From Acinetobacter tandoii DSM 14970 = CIP 107469 (GTDB lineage: Bacteria > Pseudomonadota > Gammaproteobacteria > Pseudomonadales > Moraxellaceae), in assembly GCF_000400735.1 (NCBI RefSeq), contig NZ_KE007361.1:1-64000 (forward strand): DNA of 64,000 bases. The letters run 5' to 3'. The translations under genes were made by a program, and so were the position numbers. How positions within the stretch are numbered: the stretch's first letter is position 1; the number at the start of each line of letters is the position of its first letter. The notes under the pieces were generated by a model. The model saw only the letters and a program-made list of their open reading frames with translations. It was not told the DNA's origin and ran no database searches. Of the stretch, positions 24,762-32,299 are shown piece after piece.

Positions 24762-27086
24762 CTATTGGCTGTCCTCTGTGGTTGAAATTTTCTTAGCTTT
24801 GGGTTCCTGCCCTTTCGTATAACGTTTGATTTTCTTACCGTTTTCCATGTCCACCCATAGTATGAAAAAGTCCAAAAAGTAAAAATAAGGTAAATAGTAT
24901 TTCAGGAAGCTATTCCGAAGGTCTTTATCAATGGTTTCAATCTTTAAGACTTCATGCCTTAACTCGGCCTTTGGAGCAAAAATATTGCAACTACGCATGC
25001 TGTAATGTATTTCATTCGCTGAGTTACTCAGTTTCTTCTTTTCGTTATAGCGTGCGATAAAATTAGCCAAATACTGCTTTAACTTCTCTGGCAAATTGAC
25101 ATCTTGCAGTTTGGATTGATATTCAAAAAACAAGGTTAAATCTGCATAAGTTTGTCTGCTCTGCCGCTGTACACATTCATATTGATCCCAACGCAACAAA
25201 TAGCCTCTAAGCCAACTTAGTGGTTGTGCTGACTGACCTACTCGTAAGAATTCAGTCAGAATCGAGGATTGCTCTGTTTGATTCAAACTTTTGTTTGGGA
25301 TATTCAATTCAATCTGTATACGCAAGGCATAAACATCTTTGGCTAGCAAATAACGAGTGTACTTGGTGAGTTTTTTAAAATTGCCATCTAAACTTGTCTT
25401 AGTTTTTATAAAATCGTGATGTAATAGTTCATTCTTTAAAATGCTCATTTTTTCATTGAGTTGAACCATGATTACGTCATTCAATGGCTGTAATTGAAAC
25501 TCTTGCAACACACTCCAATTTGCCTGCAAAAAACTTAAAAAGGACAATACATTTTGAGATCGAAATGGTGCGCTTGATAGGTTTTGAAAAAGGTCTGGCT
25601 CATCAAGTAAAGTTTTAAAAATACTCAACCACATCCGTCCCAATCGAGTGTGCATTTTTGAATATTCTTCAGGTGAGAAAGTACCTAATAATGCTTTATT
25701 CGGAATAATAAATAATTCAGGTTTTACTGCTCTAAGGGTTTCACAAAACACTTCTATTCGCCCCAACAGAGGACCTAATGTTAAATGTCCACCGTCACTC
25801 CCTGACAAGTATGGATATACAAAGTAAGTGAGATCAGCATAACTCAAATATTGCTGCACAGGTTTTGCTAAATGTTTTCGATGAGCAAAGATCCTTGTAT
25901 CCTGCTCACTTAGGTCATTGAGGGTACAATAGTCTTTGGATAACGACTCTAAATTCTTATTAGAGGTAGGTAGAGATGATGACTGCAGAGCCAGACATCC
26001 ATTTATTATCTGGTGTGGGTTAAAACCTAAATTAAATTTGAAAACCTGTTCTACAGCAAAGAAGCAACTAAATATCCAGTACCAACTTTCGTTTACGGCC
26101 GCTACATCACTTTTTTTGATTAAGCCAACTGCCTTTTTACTAAATTGCTTGCGAACAACATCATTCCAATTTCTAACAGTGTACTTATCCGCCAAAATAG
26201 AAAAAATACCTGCCAACTCTTTCTTGAATTTTAGGATAAATGTATTCTCAGGAAAGTACTTGGTTTCCTTAAGAATCAAGACAAAATGTAAATTCAAACC
26301 AAATTCCTGACTTGGCTCTATTCTAACCAAGTAATGAATAAGTGTGTTTAATCCATCAACTTTCTGCAAGATCGCTTTTATTTTACCCTCATAGTCTAAA
26401 TACAATTTTAGGTAATCATCCTCCCTCTTTGGCTGGTCTCGATGAATTGTCACATCGAAGCAAAAGACATAAATCTGCTCATGTTCATCTAAAGTTTTTT
26501 TGAATGTTTGCTCATACGACTCCTCATAAACACCTAAGCCAAATTGTTCATCAACAGAAGAGTCTGTTAATACTTTCGGTTTCAATTTTTCCAAAAAATC
26601 AAAGAAGACATCAAGCTCATAATCACCAACTTCACTTGGTACAAGCGGATGAGAATCTATACACAACCTCATTGCACTTTTCCCTAGATGCATATTCAAA
26701 TTTCTAATTATTCTTCGGCTAGGTAAATCAAGCGCATGACTCAACCCCAAATATTGTGAAATTTTTCTAAAAACAAAAAAGTCTAAATGATCCTTTTCAG
26801 TTAAAACATTACGAGGATATCTGAGGCTATTAATCCCTTTATTCAGTTGTACACGCTGCTCGTTCGTCAAATATGGAAGTTTATCAAGTGTTGGTTCCTG
26901 ATCATTTTTAAGCATCAGCAACAACTGATCATAATTTTCCAACAGATCAATTGTCTCTCGCAAAATAACAATTTCATGTTGCTGATTTCTTTTTGACACT
27001 CGTTGAAATGACAAAGGATATTTATAGCGAAGCATCTTATACAAATCACTCTTTGTTATTCTTTTAAGAAAATGGTACTTTTCCAT
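24762..27086 (-). CDS. Large protein distantly like Gp2/YfjJ replication proteins
   Basis: I do not recognise this 774-residue protein outright. Residues about 190-330 resemble the core of its smaller neighbour: VFCFDVTIHR, then HYLVRIEPS, then GLNLHFVLILKE, where a beta strand with His replaces the usual H-x-H. About 190 N-terminal and over 400 C-terminal residues are extra, mostly helical. The C-terminal end has a basic tail (KKIKRYTKGQEPKAKK). Two adjacent proteins of this kind suggest a duplicated and extended replication module. Only one His is seen, so enzymatic activity is doubtful. Confidence 0.55.
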   Translation of the reverse strand: MEKYHFLKRITKSDLYKMLRYKYPLSFQRVSKRNQQHEIVILRETIDLLENYDQLLLMLKNDQEPTLDKLPYLTNEQRVQLNKGINSLRYPRNVLTEKDHLDFFVFRKISQYLGLSHALDLPSRRIIRNLNMHLGKSAMRLCIDSHPLVPSEVGDYELDVFFDFLEKLKPKVLTDSSVDEQFGLGVYEESYEQTFKKTLDEHEQIYVFCFDVTIHRDQPKREDDYLKLYLDYEGKIKAILQKVDGLNTLIHYLVRIEPSQEFGLNLHFVLILKETKYFPENTFILKFKKELAGIFSILADKYTVRNWNDVVRKQFSKKAVGLIKKSDVAAVNESWYWIFSCFFAVEQVFKFNLGFNPHQIINGCLALQSSSLPTSNKNLESLSKDYCTLNDLSEQDTRIFAHRKHLAKPVQQYLSYADLTYFVYPYLSGSDGGHLTLGPLLGRIEVFCETLRAVKPELFIIPNKALLGTFSPEEYSKMHTRLGRMWLSIFKTLLDEPDLFQNLSSAPFRSQNVLSFLSFLQANWSVLQEFQLQPLNDVIMVQLNEKMSILKNELLHHDFIKTKTSLDGNFKKLTKYTRYLLAKDVYALRIQIELNIPNKSLNQTEQSSILTEFLRVGQSAQPLSWLRGYLLRWDQYECVQRQSRQTYADLTLFFEYQSKLQDVNLPEKLKQYLANFIARYNEKKKLSNSANEIHYSMRSCNIFAPKAELRHEVLKIETIDKDLRNSFLKYYLPYFYFLDFFILWVDMENGKKIKRYTKGQEPKAKKISTTEDSQ

Positions 27087-27574
27087 ACTAATCCTTTATA
27101 TTTAGAAGACTATAATAAAGTCTTAATTTTATTAATCAGTATTTATTTTACATTAAAATCATTATTTTAATAGATCATTATTCACTATAAAAAATGAATA
27201 TTAATTAACACCAAAAACAACAATTCTACGTATAAAAACTGGCTATATCCGTTATTGCTTGGAGTAAAGAATAATAGAGGCCTAAGACCTGAACCAAGCT
27301 TTCAAAAAGTAAGTGAGTTATGCTTTTAAAGTATGGTAGAGAGCAATCAAGAAATTTGATAAAAGATAGACTTTGCAATTGATGCAAATTAGCTTAAATG
27401 GTTATTGTTTATTATTTCTAATCAAAATAAAAAATTTCAGCAATAATGTACCCCACATTCAATAGAGGTACATGAGTATAAATGAGCTCATTAAGCATTA
27501 GATTCAACTCATTTATTGAGCCGAATATATGTTATATTTAGCTCATCTTGGAAAGATTCTAAGTGGAGACTAAG
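27087..27574. other. Intergenic region between the 774-residue gene and fic
   Basis: AT-rich, with no credible gene. A perfect 12-bp palindrome AATGAGCTCATT lies at 27481-27492, upstream of the Fic gene, and could be a regulator site. GGAG at 27565 is the ribosome site for the ATG at 27575. Confidence 0.4.
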
Positions 27575-28693
27575 ATGCAAGATTGGATTTGGCAAAGTGA
27601 AAACTGGGTAAACTTCACATGGGACGATGAAATCATCTTTCCCAAAACCAGACAGATTCATCAAAAAATTGGAATTTTACTTGGGCAAAGTCAACATGAT
27701 TTAGCCAAAGAACAATTCACCCTAGATACTCTACTTGCCAACCTTGTAGCATCATCAGCGATTGAAAATGAGACCTTGAATGTTTATTCATTACGCTCCT
27801 CACTTGCTCGTCGTTTGGGTGTTACTCTTGAACATCCTTATCCAAGTTCAGACCGATCTGAAGGCTTAGCCAACATCATGCTGGATGCTCTTAACGACGT
27901 AAAGCAACCGCTTACTGTTAAACGTCTTATGCAATGGCACCAATGGCTTTTTAATGATCCTGATTGGACAATGCAGCGTTTACGTATTGGTCAACTCAGA
28001 GGTTCAGAACCAATGCAGGTTGTCTCTGGTCGATTGGATTATCCGACAGTTCACTTTGAAGCACCTCCTAGAGAAGGACTAGAAGAGCGTTTAGAAGCTT
28101 TTATAAATTGGTTTAATCATAGTCTAAGCAATGCTTTGCTTGACCCGCTACTTCGTGCAGGCATTACTCACTTATGGTTTATCACACTCCATCCTTTTGA
28201 TGATGGTAACGGTCGTATTACCCGTACCCTCACAGACCTTGCATTAGCACAAATGGATGAACAGAGTATTCGCTTGTATGCAATGTCTCCCGTTATATTA
28301 AATAAACGCAAAAGTTACTATGAAATTTTAGAACAAACCCAAAAAAATGATTCCAATATCACCAATTGGCTTGTCTGGTTTTTAGACACCTTAAATGACA
28401 GCCTTGAAACGACGCTAAAGCAAATTCATCGAACATTGTTAAAAAGTCAGTTTTGGCATAAGTATTCAAACTTAGATCTCCATGAAGGACAACGCAAGGT
28501 ATTGAATCGTTTATTAGATGGTGGCGAAAATGGCTTTGAACATGGTATTAGCGCCTCACAATATCAAAAGGTTGCTAAAGTCAGTAAAGCAACGGCTACT
28601 CGTCACTTATCTAACTTGCTCGAAAAAGCGTGTATAATCAAGTTGGAAGGTGGTGGGCGCAATACTCGCTATCAGATCAATACTCAATTATAA
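27575..28693 (+). CDS. Fic-family AMP-transferase with built-in inhibitory helix
   Basis: The start is ATG 27575 with GGAG six bases before it. An N-terminal DUF4172-like region (WIWQSENWVNFTWDDE) precedes the Fic domain with HPFDDGNGR at 206-214, the full catalytic loop, so AMPylation activity is expected. SSAIEN near residue 60 fits the [S/T]xxxE[G/N] inhibitory helix of class II Fic proteins, so no separate antitoxin is needed. The C-terminal 80 residues look like a winged helix (SKATATRHLSNLLEK). It is the last gene of the island before the tRNA scar. The target is unknown. Confidence 0.9.
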   Translation: MQDWIWQSENWVNFTWDDEIIFPKTRQIHQKIGILLGQSQHDLAKEQFTLDTLLANLVASSAIENETLNVYSLRSSLARRLGVTLEHPYPSSDRSEGLANIMLDALNDVKQPLTVKRLMQWHQWLFNDPDWTMQRLRIGQLRGSEPMQVVSGRLDYPTVHFEAPPREGLEERLEAFINWFNHSLSNALLDPLLRAGITHLWFITLHPFDDGNGRITRTLTDLALAQMDEQSIRLYAMSPVILNKRKSYYEILEQTQKNDSNITNWLVWFLDTLNDSLETTLKQIHRTLLKSQFWHKYSNLDLHEGQRKVLNRLLDGGENGFEHGISASQYQKVAKVSKATATRHLSNLLEKACIIKLEGGGRNTRYQINTQL

Positions 28694-28785
28694 ATAGAGT
28701 GCTTTTATTTTTTACGGTATATTTTGCGGTAAAATTAATTTAATGCATAAATTATTAATTTAAAATTCAATTAGATAATCTAATA

Positions 28786-28809
28786 GTTCGAGTCCCGCAG
28801 GGCGCACCA
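28786..28809 (+). repeat. tRNA 3'-end fragment marking the island's right attachment site
   Basis: The 24 nt begin GTTCGAGTCCCGC (T-loop and 3' T-stem) and end GGGCGCACCA (acceptor and CCA). The bases before it do not pair to complete a T-arm, so this is only a fragment. The acceptor sequence is most like a tRNA-Arg end, which is a tentative identity. Integration at tRNA 3' ends leaves exactly this scar at the far end; the whole tRNA should lie left of the window. Confidence 0.75.
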
Positions 28810-29210
28810 TTTTATGGTGGATTTTAGTCTTTAACGCTCTAAATTAAATATAAACGGAAAATAGACCTTATATTTTTAGCCAATCTAACAAACCTACTCC
28901 CTTAACCACATTCAATATTTAACAAATAGAAAAAAAGTCTATTCACGACAATTTTATTAGGATGAAATCAAATGACCATTTGACATCATTAAGTCATAAT
29001 TTTTGCCATACAATAAGCTTAGATACAGCAATCTTTAAATTATTCTAAAAGTTTTCAAATCAATTGCTCATCTCTGTTTCTAAAACAAATCAGAAATAAG
29101 CTTTGTTAACGATTAGGTTCATATCTATTTTGTATATATTCTTTGCAGAAAATATGATCTACTGATTATAAAAATAAAATATACTTAACAAAATATGTTG
29201 AGTATATAAC
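28810..29210. other. Intergenic region right of the island, with candidate chrB operator
   Basis: AT-rich and without a gene. TATACTTAAC (29180-29189) and GTTGAGTATA (29197-29206) form an inverted repeat with one wobble, ending 5 nt before the chrB start. It may be an operator bound by ChrB or an mRNA hairpin. Confidence 0.4.
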
Positions 29211-30131
29211 ATGAAAACATCTTTACTCATCTCTTCACTTCCTACGCAAAACACAACGACACGTATGAGGGTATGGAGATCTCTTAAGGCAAGTGGTGCT
29301 GCAACCCTTAGAGATGGAGTCTATGTACTCCCAATTGCACATCGAGAGAAATTTGATGCTATTGCCAATGATGTTATTTCTGAGCAAGGTACTGCTTATA
29401 TATTCCATACAGAGTCACTTTCAAATCTTGATCTTTCGAGTATGTTCAGTCGAAAAGAAGAATACGATTCTCTTTATAAACAACTTACAGCATTAAAAGG
29501 CCGCCTGACCAAAGATGCAAAGAAAGAACTGCTCAAGCAAGTTCGAAAGCTCAGAAAAGCAGCCAATGCGCTTATAGAAATTGACTATTACCCAGATGAA
29601 ACGCAAACACAGGTTTTACATGAACTTTCTTTATTAGAACTTTCTATTGCACGTTTGGGTGAGGTGAATGAACCTCATGCAATACAAACCCACATTCAAC
29701 TTTTAGACAAAACAGCTTATCAAAACCAGCTTTGGGCAACGCGGAAAAGACCTTGGATTGATCGCCTAGCCTCTGCATGGCTGATTAAGACTTTTATCGA
29801 TGCCACACCGACCTTTATGTGGTTAGAAACCCCCACTGATTGCCCCGAAGAAGCCTTAGGTTTCGATTTTGATGGCGCGAGGTTCAGCCACGTCAATCAC
29901 TGGGTCACTTTTGAAGTTCTTTTACATAGTTTTAATTTAGAAACACCAGCACTCAAGAAAGTTGCTGAAATTGTGCATTACCTTGATGTCGGCGGGATTG
30001 AACCACCAGAAGCAATAGGGATTGAAAAAGTCATGCAAGGTCTTCGAAGCCAAATAAGCAATGATGAACAATTATTTGAATTATCCAATCATATTTTTGA
30101 TGGCCTCTATGCCAACCTATCCAGAGAATAA
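29211..30131 (+). CDS. chrB: Chromate resistance regulator/accessory protein ChrB
   Basis: The N-terminal 130 residues show the ChrB pattern (TRMRVWRSLKASGAATLRDGVYVLP), and the C-terminal domain has RPWIDRLASAWLIKTFID and FDFDGARFSH, as in the ChrB C-terminal family. At 306 residues it is full length. ChrB senses chromate and controls chrA. chrA starts two bases after its stop, so the two are one operon. An inverted repeat just before the start may be its own operator. It lies just outside the island, so it is treated as chromosomal. Confidence 0.92.
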   Translation: MKTSLLISSLPTQNTTTRMRVWRSLKASGAATLRDGVYVLPIAHREKFDAIANDVISEQGTAYIFHTESLSNLDLSSMFSRKEEYDSLYKQLTALKGRLTKDAKKELLKQVRKLRKAANALIEIDYYPDETQTQVLHELSLLELSIARLGEVNEPHAIQTHIQLLDKTAYQNQLWATRKRPWIDRLASAWLIKTFIDATPTFMWLETPTDCPEEALGFDFDGARFSHVNHWVTFEVLLHSFNLETPALKKVAEIVHYLDVGGIEPPEAIGIEKVMQGLRSQISNDEQLFELSNHIFDGLYANLSRE

Positions 30132-30133
30132 TC

Positions 30134-31486
30134 ATGGAACAAGAACGGATTACATCCCCCGAAGCAGAAATACATGCTATTCCATTTTGGCAAGCCTTTC
30201 TGTTTTGGCTTAAATTAGGGTTTATTAGTTTTGGTGGTCCCGCAGGTCAAATCGCGGTCATGCACCAAGAACTGGTCGAACAAAAACGTTGGATTTCCGA
30301 GAAACGTTTTTTACATGCACTGAACTATTGCATGCTCTTACCAGGCCCTGAAGCGCAACAGTTAGCGACTTATATCGGTTGGTTAATGCATAGAACTGCT
30401 GGGGGTTTAGTTGCAGGCATTCTTTTTGTACTACCATCACTTTTTATTTTAATTGGCCTTTCATGGGTCTATGTCAAATTTGGTGATGTTCCTATTATTG
30501 CTGGACTGTTTTACGGTATCAAACCCGCAGTCGTTGCTATTGTTTTTCATGCAACACATCGAATTGGGAGTCGATCACTCAAAAATAAATTCTTATGGTT
30601 GATTGCAGCACTTTCATTTATTGCGATTTTTTTCTTCAATTTACCCTTCCCTTTAATTGTGTTATCGGCTGCGATCATTGGATATCTGACCAGTAAAAAG
30701 TATCCAACTCTATTTTCCAGTGGCAAAGCTCATCAGCAGAGTAAAAAAGATTATGGGCGTGCGTTCATTGATGATGATACACCTACGCCCGAACATACCA
30801 TATTTAGCTGGAAACGTTTGGGCAGTATTTTACTGATGGGAGGGCTACTGTGGTTTCTTCCGATCCTAAGTCTAAGCTTAACGCTTGGGTGGAATCACGC
30901 CTATACGCAAATGGCTTGGTTCTTTACTAAAGCGGCCCTGCTCACCTTTGGCGGTGCCTATGCCGTATTACCTTATGTTTATCAAGGTGCTGTTAACTAT
31001 TACGGTTGGTTAAGCCCAACTCAAATGATCGATGGCTTGGCATTAGGCGAAAGCACACCTGGGCCTTTAATTATGGTGGTTGCTTTCGTTGGTTTTTTGG
31101 GGGCATTCAACCATGCCCTCTTAGGTCCCGATCATCTATTCTTGGCAGGTGCGATTGGAGCAACAATCGTGACTTGGTTTACCTTCCTATTTTCCTTTAT
31201 TTTTATCCTCGCTGGTGCACCGATTATAGAATCGACACATAATGAGCTCAAATTTACTGCGCCCCTAACCGCTATTACAGCAGCGGTTGTCGGCGTGATT
31301 CTTAACCTCGCACTATTTTTTAGTTATCACGTACTCTGGCCAACAGGATTTAGTGGCTCTTTTGATATTGTTGCTGCTTCAATCGCACTTGCAGCCCTAA
31401 TTGGACTGTTCTATTTTGAGTTGAAAGTCATGTATGTCCTTGCTGCTTCTGCGTTAATCGGCTTACTTTGTTTTAGCTTTCTTTAA
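30134..31486 (+). CDS. chrA: Chromate efflux transporter ChrA
   Basis: This 450-residue membrane protein has the duplicated CHR domain. The first half has FISFGGPAGQIAVMH and LLPGPEAQQLATYIGWL (quoted in part), the second LLTFGGAYAVLPYV and LGESTPGPLIMVVAFVGF. About ten to twelve hydrophobic helices can be counted. ChrA exports chromate from the cytoplasm. Full length and translationally coupled to chrB. Confidence 0.95.
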   Translation: MEQERITSPEAEIHAIPFWQAFLFWLKLGFISFGGPAGQIAVMHQELVEQKRWISEKRFLHALNYCMLLPGPEAQQLATYIGWLMHRTAGGLVAGILFVLPSLFILIGLSWVYVKFGDVPIIAGLFYGIKPAVVAIVFHATHRIGSRSLKNKFLWLIAALSFIAIFFFNLPFPLIVLSAAIIGYLTSKKYPTLFSSGKAHQQSKKDYGRAFIDDDTPTPEHTIFSWKRLGSILLMGGLLWFLPILSLSLTLGWNHAYTQMAWFFTKAALLTFGGAYAVLPYVYQGAVNYYGWLSPTQMIDGLALGESTPGPLIMVVAFVGFLGAFNHALLGPDHLFLAGAIGATIVTWFTFLFSFIFILAGAPIIESTHNELKFTAPLTAITAAVVGVILNLALFFSYHVLWPTGFSGSFDIVAASIALAALIGLFYFELKVMYVLAASALIGLLCFSFL

Positions 31487-31584
31487 TGTATATCAATTGA
31501 ATGAAGGCCTTCTTTTGTGGGATGTGATTGAATCAATTCCACACTATTTTTAAGCCCCTTATCTTCTATTATTGAAGTTGATCG

Positions 31585-32289
31585 TTAGGATTCACCCAGA
31601 AAACGCAATCCCACGCCTGCAATAGTAAAAATATACTTTGGGTTCATCGCTGAATCTCCGATTTTGGTTCGGAGTTTTTTCACCAAGATTCGAAGATAAT
31701 GGGTATCTTCTTCATGCGTGATGCCCCATAACTCCGTCATGATTTGTTTTTGCGTGACAATCTTCCCCTGATGGCGAATTAGCAGTGCTAACAGTTGAAA
31801 TTCCTTTTTGGTCAGAACAATTTCTTCATGGGCTAACTTCACCACATGTTCAGCCACATCCACAGATAATTGACCATCATCAAACACAATGTTCAATCCA
31901 GATTGCTGTGGTTTATTGCGAAACATCACCCGAATACGCGCACATAATTCCTGAATGCTAAACGGTTTGGTGACATAATCGTTTGCGCCTGCATCGAGCA
32001 ATTTAATTTTTTGATTTTCATCAGGGCGTGCAGATAACACAATCACAGGAATGTCCGACCAGAGTCTCATCTCGGTCAACACCTGCTGTCCCTCCATATC
32101 AGGTAAGCCCAAATCTAAAATCAGTAAATCCGCACCACGGGTTGCCAAAGTCTCTAAGCCTTGCATGCCATTTTCAGCGACATGTACCTGATAGCCTTGT
32201 GCGCGTAAGGCAATGTCCAAAAATTTTCGGATTTGAGGCTCATCATCAATAATCAGAATTGATGCATTCGGATGGATTGTTTGTGGCAT
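31585..32289 (-). CDS. kdpE: Response regulator KdpE
   Basis: The receiver domain has DDEP at 15-18 and the phosphorylated Asp about 59 in LLILDLGLPD; the winged-helix output domain ends YIFTIAGVGLRFLG. It activates kdp transcription on low potassium or osmotic stress. It lies 10 bp after kdpD at the end of the operon. The tandem repeats upstream of kdpA (39376-39428) are a candidate target. Confidence 0.95.
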   Translation of the reverse strand: MPQTIHPNASILIIDDEPQIRKFLDIALRAQGYQVHVAENGMQGLETLATRGADLLILDLGLPDMEGQQVLTEMRLWSDIPVIVLSARPDENQKIKLLDAGANDYVTKPFSIQELCARIRVMFRNKPQQSGLNIVFDDGQLSVDVAEHVVKLAHEEIVLTKKEFQLLALLIRHQGKIVTQKQIMTELWGITHEEDTHYLRILVKKLRTKIGDSAMNPKYIFTIAGVGLRFLGES

Positions 32290-32299
32290 AAAAATGTTT

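Larger units (their letters stand above)
14124..28809. mobile_element. Right part of a larger tRNA-integrated genomic island
   Basis: Genes for AlpA-type regulator, RDF-like protein, YqaJ nuclease, DUF932 and Gp2-type replication proteins are island backbone functions, and the tRNA 3' fragment at 28786-28809 gives the right boundary. The trio element at 1-14123 is inserted inside this island. The left end and integrase are outside the window. Confidence 0.7.

Noticed and set aside
28781..28809. Complete tRNA gene
   Set aside because: Only the T-loop to CCA part is present; the bases before it do not form a T-stem, anticodon arm or acceptor 5' strand.
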